Shown here one piece after another: positions 46,395 to 54,574 of a stretch of DNA of 64,000 nucleotides (the first letter of the stretch is position 1; every line of letters starts with the position of its first letter). The stretch is from Parasedimentitalea marina (GTDB taxonomy: Bacteria; Pseudomonadota; Alphaproteobacteria; Rhodobacterales; Rhodobacteraceae), in contig NZ_CP033219.1 of assembly GCF_004006175.1 (NCBI RefSeq), positions 3,224,001 to 3,288,000 on the forward strand, given 5' to 3'. A program made the translations under genes and the position numbers. The notes below the pieces were generated by a model. The model worked only from the letters and a program-made list of their open reading frames with translations. It did not search any database and had not been told where the DNA came from.

Positions 46395-47081
46395 ATGAAT
46401 AATACCAAGGCGACTATAACCGATGACCGGCTGGCCTTGGCCCGCCCATTATTTCAATCGGATGTGGCACTGGCAGTGACGGATCCACTGGGCACGATGG
46501 CTGCCCCTTTTGCGGATGAATTGGCCTGTCTGTCGCCAAACGCAGTGGACAAGCGGCAGCGCGAGTTTGCCGCTGGCCGTGCTGCGGCCCGTAGCGCGAT
46601 GGCGGATCTGGGGTGGCCGCCACAGCCAATTCTGGTTGGTAAGAACCGTGCGCCCATCTGGCCCGTGGGGCTGACCGGATCAATCACCCATACCTTAAGT
46701 TGCGCCATGGCCGTTGTCGCCCGCAATAGCGATGTCCTGGCGCTTGGTATTGACGTCGAAGAAGACACGCCACTGGAAGATAAGTTGCTTCCTGCGATCT
46801 GCTCCGACCTTGAGCAGGACTGGCTAAAACGTCAGGCCAATCCGGGCCAGTTGGCCAAAGTTATTTTTTCTGCAAAAGAGGCGGCTTACAAATGCCAGTA
46901 CACTGTCAGCCAGCGTTTTTTTGGCTTTGATGGCATGAATTTGGAGCTAGATCTGGCACATGCTTGCTTTCAGGCCCGCTTTACTGCTGATCAATTGCCC
47001 TTCGCCAAAAACGACATAATTAGCGGGCGGTTTGCCATTGGCGCCGGGGTGATCGTAACCATGGCCGAACTGCGCACCTAA
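46395..47081 (+). CDS. 4'-phosphopantetheinyl transferase (EntD-like)
   Basis: Transfers phosphopantetheine from CoA to a carrier-protein serine. 228 residues. Diagnostic residues: GSITHT at 95-100, GIDVE at 118-122 (Mg-binding Asp/Glu) and FSAKEAAYK at 158-166. The N-terminal QREFAAGRAAARSAMADLG is typical of the EntD/Sfp-like group used for peptide-synthetase or polyketide carriers rather than AcpS. No carrier-protein megasynthase is in the window. It is followed after 12 nt by the SGNH/glycosidase-like gene and is very likely co-transcribed. Confidence 0.9.
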   Translation: MNNTKATITDDRLALARPLFQSDVALAVTDPLGTMAAPFADELACLSPNAVDKRQREFAAGRAAARSAMADLGWPPQPILVGKNRAPIWPVGLTGSITHTLSCAMAVVARNSDVLALGIDVEEDTPLEDKLLPAICSDLEQDWLKRQANPGQLAKVIFSAKEAAYKCQYTVSQRFFGFDGMNLELDLAHACFQARFTADQLPFAKNDIISGRFAIGAGVIVTMAELRT

Positions 47082-47093
47082 GGAGACGCCGGG

Positions 47094-49610
47094 ATGAGTT
47101 GGAGCACGATTGTCGGCTCGGTTATCATGATCGGGCACAGCCTGTTTGGTCCGGACAACCCGCGCATGCTGGACCAGCTGCTGCAGGCGCGCAGTGAAAA
47201 CCCGGTGACCGTCGAGGCGCAAATCCTCAATGGCGCTCCGCTGCAGTACAATTGGGAGCACGCCGACAAGGCCGAGGGCATCAACGCGCGGGCGCGGCTG
47301 CGCCACCCTGCGGACGCGGTGATCGTGACCGAGGCGATACCGCTAGCCAACCACCTGAAATGGAGCGGCACCTCGGACGCGGTTGCCCAGTTCTATGAGC
47401 TGTCAGCTGCCGCCAATCCGGATGTGCAGTTCTACCTGCAGGAAACCTGGCATAGCTTGCGCAGCGGCAGTGGTGAGCTGGTCGAGTTTGACGACGGCAT
47501 GGCCACGCCCTGGCGGGACCGGCTGGAGCAAGACTTGCCGCGCTGGCAAGGCGTGGTTGACCGGGCTAACGCCAAAACGGGCGGCCAGATACAGTTGCTG
47601 CCAGCGGGACAGGCGATGGCACGGTTGGATGATGCCATTCAGGCGGGCACGGTGCCGGGGATAACTCGCATTCAGGACGTTTTTACCGATGACATCCACC
47701 CCAATGACATTGGGTTCTATTATTTGGCCCTGCTGCAATATGGCGTGCTGACCGGGGACACACCGGTTGGCTTACCCCACCAGCTGACCAACCGCTATGG
47801 AGCGCGCTACACCGCACCGTCTCCCAAGCTGGCCCTGCGCTTGCAAAAGATCGCATGGGAGGCAGCTCAGGGGTCAGAAAGCCGCACCGCCCTGCCCCCC
47901 GACCCCGCTCCTCTTCCCGAGGAGCCCACCCTGGCCCGGCTCAACCGTGCGGTTTCAGCCCAACCACAGGGCGCCCCGACTGTTATGCGCCAACCGGTCG
48001 CCATCAATCTCGCTGCGATTGCCGACTGGAGCCCGCAGGCGCCGTTTCTGGACCATTTCAAAACTGCCCGCCCCTGGGTCGGCCATATCGCAGGACAATG
48101 GGGAGGCGTCGGGCATGATGAACTGGCAGAGGCGGGCTATCTTGACCCGGACGGCTGGCCCACCGCTATTCCACCCGAATTGGGCTCGGTTGGGACCGTA
48201 ATCCTGACTGATCTGCCGGAAACAGCCCTGTCGCTGGCCGGTCGTTACCTGCTGCGGTTTGACGGCGACGGCATTGTCGAGGTCTCGGGGCGCGGCCGAA
48301 ACGTGCGCTACGGCGATCAGCAGGTCTGGTTTGACTATACCCCCGGCCCTGGCCCTGTTGAAATCCGTATCCAACGCACCGACCGTGCCCGTTCCAATAA
48401 CTATGTGCGCAACATTAGTGTTGTCAAACAAGAGCACCTGGACGCCCATGCCGTGGGAGCCCTGTTTAACCCGCAGTGGCTGGCGCGGCTGCAGGGGTTT
48501 TCCGCGTTGCGGTTCATGGACTGGATGGTCACCAACAACTCTACTCACGTCGGGTGGGAGAATCGCCCGCAGATGAGTGATTACACCTGGGGGCGTAATG
48601 GTGTCCCTGCCGAGGTCATGCTGGCGCTGGCATCCCAATTGGGCGCCGATCCCTGGTTTACCATGCCCCATGCCGGCAATGACGGCTATTTCCAGAATTT
48701 TGCCCAATTGGCAGCCAGTCGGCTGAGTGATGAGCAAAAGGTTTATGTCGAATATTCGAACGAAGTCTGGAACGGGCAATTCCCACAGGCGCAATGGGCC
48801 AAGGATCAGGCTGTCGCGCGCTGGGGAAGTGATGATCTGTGGATGCAATTTTATGGCGGCCGCGCCGCCGAGATGGCGCAGATCTGGAGTGCAGTCTTCG
48901 GGGATCGTGCGCCAGAGCAGTTGGTGCGCATCCTGGCCACGCAAACTGGCTGGCTGGGGCTGGAACAACAAATCCTGCAAGCGCCGCTTTGGGTGGCTGA
49001 ACATCCCGACCGCTCGGCCCCCGCCAGATCCTTCGACGCCTATGCAGTAACCGGCTATTTTGGCGGTATTTTAGGATATAAAGAGCGGGCTGACGTGGTA
49101 CGGGCCTGGATCGCCGACAGTACAGAGCGGGCCGTTGAAGAGGCCCGTCGCAAGGGCCTGAAAGGCGATGCAAAGCGCAATTTCATCACGACCCATCGTT
49201 ATGATGTTGCCAGTGTACAGGCAGGACTGGAGCTGCGGGATGGACTGATTTCGGGTGACCCTGTCGACACTGTAGTGGATTTACTCGGACGGGTGCTGCC
49301 CTATCATGCCGACATTGCCGCCGAGCACGGATTGGACCTGATCATGTATGAAGGCGGCAGCCATGTGGTCGGCATCGGCCCTATGGTGGATGACAAGGCT
49401 CTGACCGGGTTCTTCACCCACCTTAACTACACCCCGGAAATGGGCGCACTCTACGCCGAGCTATTGGCCGGCTGGCAGGCTTTGGGGGGGCAGATGTTCA
49501 CTGCATATGTTGATGTGTCTACCCCTGCCAAATGGGGCAGCTGGGGCATGTTGAGGACACTTGACGACGATAATCCACGTTGGAATGCGCTGGTCGCAGT
49601 AAGACAATAG
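47094..49610 (+). CDS. SGNH hydrolase-like domain fused to a glycoside-hydrolase-like (clan A) domain
   Basis: An 838-residue two-part protein. Residues 8-215 look like an SGNH/GDSL esterase: nucleophile Ser16 in IGHSL and a DDIHPND block at 199-205 (Asp/His). A Pro-rich linker lies at 264-280. Residues 300-445 form a beta-rich part, and 455-838 a TIM-barrel-like domain with VEYSNEVWN (Asn556-Glu557, candidate acid/base) and MYEGG (Glu753, candidate nucleophile). No signal peptide is present and an in-frame stop at 47079-47081 rules out a longer start; the Shine-Dalgarno AGGAG fits ATG 47094. Related proteins are annotated cellulose-binding in Roseobacters. Substrate and location unknown. Confidence 0.75.
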   Translation: MSWSTIVGSVIMIGHSLFGPDNPRMLDQLLQARSENPVTVEAQILNGAPLQYNWEHADKAEGINARARLRHPADAVIVTEAIPLANHLKWSGTSDAVAQFYELSAAANPDVQFYLQETWHSLRSGSGELVEFDDGMATPWRDRLEQDLPRWQGVVDRANAKTGGQIQLLPAGQAMARLDDAIQAGTVPGITRIQDVFTDDIHPNDIGFYYLALLQYGVLTGDTPVGLPHQLTNRYGARYTAPSPKLALRLQKIAWEAAQGSESRTALPPDPAPLPEEPTLARLNRAVSAQPQGAPTVMRQPVAINLAAIADWSPQAPFLDHFKTARPWVGHIAGQWGGVGHDELAEAGYLDPDGWPTAIPPELGSVGTVILTDLPETALSLAGRYLLRFDGDGIVEVSGRGRNVRYGDQQVWFDYTPGPGPVEIRIQRTDRARSNNYVRNISVVKQEHLDAHAVGALFNPQWLARLQGFSALRFMDWMVTNNSTHVGWENRPQMSDYTWGRNGVPAEVMLALASQLGADPWFTMPHAGNDGYFQNFAQLAASRLSDEQKVYVEYSNEVWNGQFPQAQWAKDQAVARWGSDDLWMQFYGGRAAEMAQIWSAVFGDRAPEQLVRILATQTGWLGLEQQILQAPLWVAEHPDRSAPARSFDAYAVTGYFGGILGYKERADVVRAWIADSTERAVEEARRKGLKGDAKRNFITTHRYDVASVQAGLELRDGLISGDPVDTVVDLLGRVLPYHADIAAEHGLDLIMYEGGSHVVGIGPMVDDKALTGFFTHLNYTPEMGALYAELLAGWQALGGQMFTAYVDVSTPAKWGSWGMLRTLDDDNPRWNALVAVRQ

Positions 49611-49671
49611 CCGACAGATCGCAATATCGCCACGGCCTGTATCTCTGACCGCGACACCAGAAATGGCGTGA

Positions 49672-50682
49672 TTATTCTGCGCGAAATTGCCCGGGACTGT
49701 GGCCGGTCCAGCGCTTGAACGCATCATTGAAACTACCCAACCCCGAATATCCCAGTAAGAATGCAATTTCAGCCAACATTAGATTGCTGTCACGCAGATA
49801 ACTTTTCGAGAGAGAAATGCGCAGACCCTCTAGCAATTGAAAAAAACTGGTGCCCTCGGCGGCCAGCTTTCGCGACAGCGTGCGCGGGCTTAAGCCTAAT
49901 CCGCTGGCAACGGTTTCCAGCGTCACTGATCCGGCCCCAAGCTGCTCAGCGATTGCGCGTTCGACTTCGACCACCAGACCTGGATTCTGACGCGCCATAT
50001 CGGCCAGGATCTTGTCGCCATACCCCTGCAAAACAGACAACAGCTGCTCATCAGCCGAGGTCAAAGGACGCTCCAAGTCCTCCAGAGCAAATGTAAAACC
50101 GTTACTCGCGGCTCCGAACTCAATTTTACAGCCAAAATGATCCTCAATTTCGGCAATTTGGTTGCGCCTGTTGTGCTGGAACCGGACCATCCTTGGTGAC
50201 ACCCGATCCACCGTAAACTGACGTATCGTGTGCAAAAGGCTTGCAGCCGAAAATTCAACATACTGGCGGCGTTTCAGACTGGGAGAAATCGCATATTCCC
50301 AGTCAATCATCCCGGCATCCAACAACTGGGACTTGTCAATTTCCAGCGCAGGGCTGGCGACCCGTGAATAACGTGCAAAATTTGCCAGAAACCCGCCAAC
50401 AGTTGGGGCAGCCAGGCCAACATAGCAAATAAGCCCAACGCGCCGAATATCCTGATCCTTGCCAAACTGGAAACCGAGGTTTTGATTCTTGGTCAGCAGG
50501 GCAGCCCGTTCGAAAAACTGTACACTATCGGACAAAGCACACATCGGTACGGTTTCCGTCAGTAGCGTCGAGTCGAAGTTGGTCCCACGAAAGATATCCT
50601 CCGCAGCAAAGCCGCGCTCTATCAGTCGATTCGCCAGCATACTGGCGAAAATAGCTAAATGCTGTTCGGCTGAGCCAGCCAT
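49672..50682 (-). CDS. AraC family transcriptional regulator (copy 1 of a tandem pair)
   Basis: A 336-residue regulator. The N-terminal OruR/ArgR-like (Arabinose_bd) effector domain includes FGKDQDIRRVGLICYVGLAAPTVGGFLANFARYSR. The C-terminal AraC DNA-binding domain has LETVASGLGLSPRTLSRKLAAEGTSFFQLLEGLR and the second HTH LAEIAFLLGYSGLGSFNDAFKRWTGHSPGQFR. ATG 50682 (MAGSAEQHLA) parallels the neighbour; a longer in-frame start at 50742 is less likely. Very similar to the next gene and of equal length, so a tandem duplication. Confidence 0.92.
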   Translation of the reverse strand: MAGSAEQHLAIFASMLANRLIERGFAAEDIFRGTNFDSTLLTETVPMCALSDSVQFFERAALLTKNQNLGFQFGKDQDIRRVGLICYVGLAAPTVGGFLANFARYSRVASPALEIDKSQLLDAGMIDWEYAISPSLKRRQYVEFSAASLLHTIRQFTVDRVSPRMVRFQHNRRNQIAEIEDHFGCKIEFGAASNGFTFALEDLERPLTSADEQLLSVLQGYGDKILADMARQNPGLVVEVERAIAEQLGAGSVTLETVASGLGLSPRTLSRKLAAEGTSFFQLLEGLRISLSKSYLRDSNLMLAEIAFLLGYSGLGSFNDAFKRWTGHSPGQFRAE

Positions 50683-50819
50683 ATGTAAGGGTCTCCTTTT
50701 AACATCAGCCGTATGGTGATCCTCAAACGCCAAATCTGGCATAAGGTGTTCAGCAGACCCGCAAATTCCAAAGCACTGGCGCCTTTCAGGTCGGATGACA
50801 AATCAGCAATTTCACATCG

Positions 50820-50847
50820 CCTATAATTTAGCTGCCAGACAGGTCAA
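50820..50847 (-). promoter_or_regulatory. Candidate promoter of AraC copy 1
   Basis: On the minus strand TTGACC (50842-50847), 16-nt spacer, TATAGG (50820-50825), about 130 nt upstream of the start codon. The rest of the 369-nt gap between the two araC-like genes (50683-51051) holds no gene I can support. Confidence 0.4.
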
Positions 50848-51051
50848 TACGATTATCAGTTGGCAGATCAGGTCGTCATTCAAACTTACTTTGCGAAAAG
50901 AGACTCATTTGATGGCAAAAAATCAAGGTCCGACTGAATATCGTTAACATTGGGGATAAGGTATGGCCAGTGTTCAACACCGTATCTTCCAATACTTGGC
51001 ATCGGCGACTGACCCGTCTCTTGAGAGCAATACATGGCCAAGTCGTCGCTC

Positions 51052-52062
51052 TTAAACCGTGCGATATTGCCCTGGGCTAGAGCCAGTCCAACGCTTAAAG
51101 GCCTCATTGAAACTGCTCAGTCCGGAATACCCAAGTAAAAAGGCAATTTCCGCAAGGACAAGATCACTGTCACGCAGATAGCTTTTGGACAGGGATTTAC
51201 GCAGGTCTTCCAGGACTCGAAAAAAGCTGGTTCCTTCGGCAGCCAGCTTGCGAGACAGGGTCCGAGGGCTCATCCCCATTTCGATTGCGACATTATCCAG
51301 AGTTGCCGCCCCACGGGCCAACAGATCGGCAATGACGCGCTCAACCTCAAATACCAGCCCAGGCAACTCACGGCTTTTTTCCGCCAGGACCTGATCCCCA
51401 TAGTTTTGTAAGACCTTAAGCAATTGATGGTCAGAGGAAATCAGTGGCAGTGCAAGGTCTTCAGCCCTGAATTCAAAGCTGTTTCGAACGGCCCCAAAGG
51501 AAATCTTGCAGCCATAGTAAGCTTCCAGTTTGTCCACATTTTGGCGCCTGAGGTGCTCAAAACTGACTTGCACCGGAACGATGTCAGACCCAGAGAAATG
51601 GCGCAGAGTATTCAGAAAAATTGTGCTGGTATATTCAACGTATTGGCGCCGTTCTACGCCGGGGGAGATACTGAATTGCCACCCCACTACCCCATTGTCC
51701 GGCAAGTGGGAAAAGTCCAACTCCAGAACATCGCTGTAGATCCGGGAATAACGGGCATAATTAGCAAGGAACGCAGCCACATTTGGAGCTGCCAGCCCCA
51801 CATAACACACCAGTCCCACCCTGCGGCTGTCTTGGCCCTGCGCAAGCTGAAATCCAAATAGGTCATCGTTGGTCAACAAGGCTCCCTGCTCAAAGAAGCT
51901 CATGACATCCTGGGCAGTTGCAATCGGGGACTCTAGTTGCATCAATGTGTCGTCAAACGCCGTTCCACGAAATACAGTGTGCTGATCATATCCTTGTTCA
52001 ATCAGACTACGAGCCACCATCTTGGCAAACACTGCGGTATGCTGTTGGTCGCCACCTGCCAT
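51052..52062 (-). CDS. AraC family transcriptional regulator (copy 2 of a tandem pair)
   Basis: A 336-residue paralogue of the preceding gene with the same layout: effector domain with DSRRVGLVCYVGLAAPNVAAFLANYARYSR, and DNA-binding domain with LDNVAIEMGMSPRTLSRKLAAEGTSFFRVLEDLRKSLSKSYLRDSDLVLAEIAFLLGYSGLSSFNEAF. ATG 52062 (MAGGDQQHTA) has GAGGTG 6 nt upstream. The recognition helices differ from copy 1 at only a few positions, so the two may bind overlapping operators. Effector unknown. Confidence 0.92.
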   Translation of the reverse strand: MAGGDQQHTAVFAKMVARSLIEQGYDQHTVFRGTAFDDTLMQLESPIATAQDVMSFFEQGALLTNDDLFGFQLAQGQDSRRVGLVCYVGLAAPNVAAFLANYARYSRIYSDVLELDFSHLPDNGVVGWQFSISPGVERRQYVEYTSTIFLNTLRHFSGSDIVPVQVSFEHLRRQNVDKLEAYYGCKISFGAVRNSFEFRAEDLALPLISSDHQLLKVLQNYGDQVLAEKSRELPGLVFEVERVIADLLARGAATLDNVAIEMGMSPRTLSRKLAAEGTSFFRVLEDLRKSLSKSYLRDSDLVLAEIAFLLGYSGLSSFNEAFKRWTGSSPGQYRTV

Positions 52063-52440
52063 CGTTACACCTCGTCTATACAACTCATATCGCCCCTGAC
52101 GTGTATTTCCAGTCGCCTTCTAGGACATGGAGCGAGCACGCCAGCTCCACTAAACAGGCACCACTCCCACGAATGAGGAACTGGTTCGACACATTAACTA
52201 GGGAGTAACCTAGGGCAGTTTCTCGTGATGGCAGAAACTATTGCCACGAGGGGGCGCCTGGCGGGTTTCACAGTCATACAACGCCGTTGAAATTTATGCG
52301 GCAAACAGTGGACCAGACAATTCCCAACGTTTTCCAATCACTGATTTTGACCCGGTGGTTCAATTCTGAGCAATGCGCGGCGGACTATCTCCCCGACATC
52401 TCCCGCCCGTCGCCAAACATCCAAGGACGTTCGGCTCCCG

Positions 52441-52478
52441 TTGGGCCTGGCGCCGCGCTTGCGCGGCGCCAGGCCCAA
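52441..52478. repeat. Perfect 18-bp-arm palindrome, strong hairpin
   Basis: Arms TTGGGCCTGGCGCCGCGC and its exact complement, separated by TT. Located 227 nt downstream of the APH-like gene stop (minus strand). The centre CCGCGCTTGCGCGG also forms the hairpin at 37360-37373. Confidence 0.8.
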
Positions 52479-52581
52479 GACCGCAAGGTGGATCTGCGTT
52501 AGCAGATGCTCCGCGCGGGCGCGGGAGTATTTGGGCTGTGGACTGTATCTCCGGGGTAACTCGTTCTTTGGGGCCCCTTTT

Positions 52582-52605
52582 CTTCCATTCTTCCATTCTT
52601 CCATT
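52582..52605. repeat. Three tandem CTTCCATT octamers
   Basis: Exact head-to-tail octamer repeats, 100 nt downstream of the APH-like gene stop; potentially slippage-prone. Confidence 0.75.
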
Positions 52606-52704
52606 GTTCAGATCACCCCAAATATTCATCGACAAGTCGTAACTGCCCCGCGCGCGTTTCTCCCATCCAAGCTATCAGCGGCCAAAAGGGCACCACGGAT
52701 CGGA

Positions 52705-53790
52705 TTACTTCATCGAAACCCAATCCTGCATGATGCGTTCAAATGTTATTGCGGCGTCTTCAAAATTTCGGGTCAGGGCGGCGGTCAGGCTGGATTGCGC
52801 CGAGAAATACTGCCCTACCTTGCAGATTTGTACCGCAAACGCAGGGTGAACCCCCGCGTCATCATATTGACGGATATTCTCTTTCGAAAGCCAGCCACAT
52901 TTTTGAGCCTCTTTGAGGATCAGCTTGAAACGTTGCACACAATGAAGGGCCAGGTAGACCGACAAGTATTCCAAGTAATCGGCAATCTTGTAACCACAGC
53001 CCGGGTCAAAGGCATCAATCATCACGTCAACCATCAGATCCGGCACGATTGGCCAGGCTTCGTCACCAATCAGCCAAGCAAAATCCTCAGCACCATGACG
53101 CAGCCCGCAATATTCAAAGTCAAACCAACTTAGGTGCCCCCCTGCGCCAACCGCGGCGTTGCCCGACCGGCAATCCCATTTGACGAACTGACATCCAGGG
53201 CAGGACACGGCCAACGCCACCGCATCGCGATCAAATGTGCTGCAAATACCACTGGAATAAGGCTGCAATGCATCCACCGAGTTGACGATATCGGCCACCC
53301 AATCTTTGTTGGCCCCCAGATGCGGCAGAACATCACTCAGATCCGTTTGACGCGCTGCGGATTGATACCGGAATATGCCCGCCACCGCATCAGCAGCCAA
53401 GTCCAGTTGCTTGCCGCTTCCGTGGAGCACGATTTCCTGATTCAGGCGGCGGCGGCCAACATCGGACTGGAACAGGATGTCACCCACCACGCCCAAAACC
53501 CTGGGAATATTACCTGTGAACGGGGCCAAACGGTCCAGTGTAAAAGCCTCGAGGTGGGTGCGGCGAAAATCGGATCGCAGAGTCGCAATCACGTCTTTGC
53601 CCTCAAAATGCAAACGGACTGAAGATCGTCGCTCACCGCCCGGTGTCGTCACTCGCGCGATGCGTTGTCCAAAATGCTGCTCGGCTGTGTCCACAATGCG
53701 GCTGATACGGCTTTGGTTGCTGTCTTTCACCACGAAAATACCCTTTATTCGCCGTCCCTGGTCATTCAGCCGGGCGAGCGCCCAATACAA
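52705..53790 (-). CDS. Orphan APH-fold (aminoglycoside phosphotransferase-like) kinase
   Basis: A 361-residue protein with a phosphotransferase-like C lobe. KWDCRSGN at 204-211 matches the catalytic-loop D-x-x-x-x-N pattern (HGD replaced by KWD), and WFDFEYCG at 222-229 matches the metal-binding DFD/DFE motif. The N lobe has VRLHFEGKDVIATLRSD, where Lys65 or Arg72 might bind ATP, but a canonical lysine is not obvious. Family members phosphorylate antibiotics, choline, sugars or proteins. The catalytic HGD histidine is missing, so activity is uncertain. Codon use appears less GC-biased than neighbours and the gene lies in a gene-poor zone, suggesting acquisition. Confidence 0.7.
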   Translation of the reverse strand: MYWALARLNDQGRRIKGIFVVKDSNQSRISRIVDTAEQHFGQRIARVTTPGGERRSSVRLHFEGKDVIATLRSDFRRTHLEAFTLDRLAPFTGNIPRVLGVVGDILFQSDVGRRRLNQEIVLHGSGKQLDLAADAVAGIFRYQSAARQTDLSDVLPHLGANKDWVADIVNSVDALQPYSSGICSTFDRDAVALAVSCPGCQFVKWDCRSGNAAVGAGGHLSWFDFEYCGLRHGAEDFAWLIGDEAWPIVPDLMVDVMIDAFDPGCGYKIADYLEYLSVYLALHCVQRFKLILKEAQKCGWLSKENIRQYDDAGVHPAFAVQICKVGQYFSAQSSLTAALTRNFEDAAITFERIMQDWVSMK

Positions 53791-54574
53791 CCCTGCACTG
53801 TCCTATAATATCAGCATTTTTTGGGGCTGAATTGCGGCATTGTTATCAACCGCAGAAAAAAAATTCGGTCCCACCTGCCAGTACACAACATCACATTTCA
53901 ACACTATTTGGAAACAATCCCGCTCTGAGCAGGACATTGTCTCCACAATTTCCGAAATTAATCTCAATTCACCTCAAATGAAGTTAAAAGTTTGTCAGCC
54001 CGGCTTCTGGCCGCCTAGGGTGCCTGCGAGCTGAAGATCTGGTGATTATTGCAGGGACATCTGCGACAACTTGCTAATATCAGGCAGATTGGTTGAGACC
54101 CGGGGGGGGGCAAAACAATGATCTGGGGACACTGGGGAAGACATGGGTTCCGCACGGAATTTGAGGGCGATCCGCTCGGCCGTGAGTGCCTCGGAGCCAG
54201 TGCATGCTGCGCAAATTCATATCATAACGGTGGTGTAGAAGGGCGCGGATTTCACCATTGGTACGACAGTTTTCTCGCAAAACAGAACGTGCCGGACACC
54301 AAGACCACCTGCGATCTTACCCAAGGGACCTCGGGCTTGAATGGACAGTCATCCAGTGCTGGAATTGCTCCGGTGTTGCGCTCGCGAAAATAGAATAAAA
54401 TTTATCCGGAAGATCTCGGATAACACAGACGACGGTTCGTTTGCCCATTGGTAGACCATCGTCACCCGGGGGGGCAACTGGGGAGGTGCCCCTCCACCCT
54501 ATCTGCAACGGCTAGCCGGCATCCGCCGCGTCCCTCCAAGTTTTTCTGGTTGAGACTAGCACGACGCCAGATCC
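53791..54574. other. 784-nt gene-poor region
   Basis: AT-richer than its surroundings in 53800-54000. It includes a nine-G run at 54102-54110 and a seven-G run near 54470. Frames at 54118-54393 (+) and 54080-54280 (-) have no recognisable domain and no Shine-Dalgarno. It may hold decayed sequence; I cannot name a parent. Confidence 0.4.

Larger units (their letters stand above)
52063..52704. other. 642-nt gene-free stretch with palindrome and tandem octamers
   Basis: Contains the perfect palindrome at 52441-52478, a reversed copy of the intergenic repeat core near 52519-52536 (minus-strand CAGCCCAAATACTCCC), and three tandem CTTCCATT octamers at 52582-52605. Several overlapping frames here are GC-rich repeat translation, not genes. 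Confidence 0.5.

Noticed and set aside
50886-51107. 73-codon minus-strand frame between the two araC-like genes
   Set aside because: Its start lies inside the 3' end of AraC copy 2 in another frame; no Shine-Dalgarno and no domain.
52360-52635. Overlapping frames on both strands
   Set aside because: They translate the palindrome and the CTTCCATT octamers; codon content is repeat-driven.
54118-54393. 91-codon plus-strand frame as a possible transposase remnant
   Set aside because: No transposase motif can be recognised and no terminal inverted repeats flank it.
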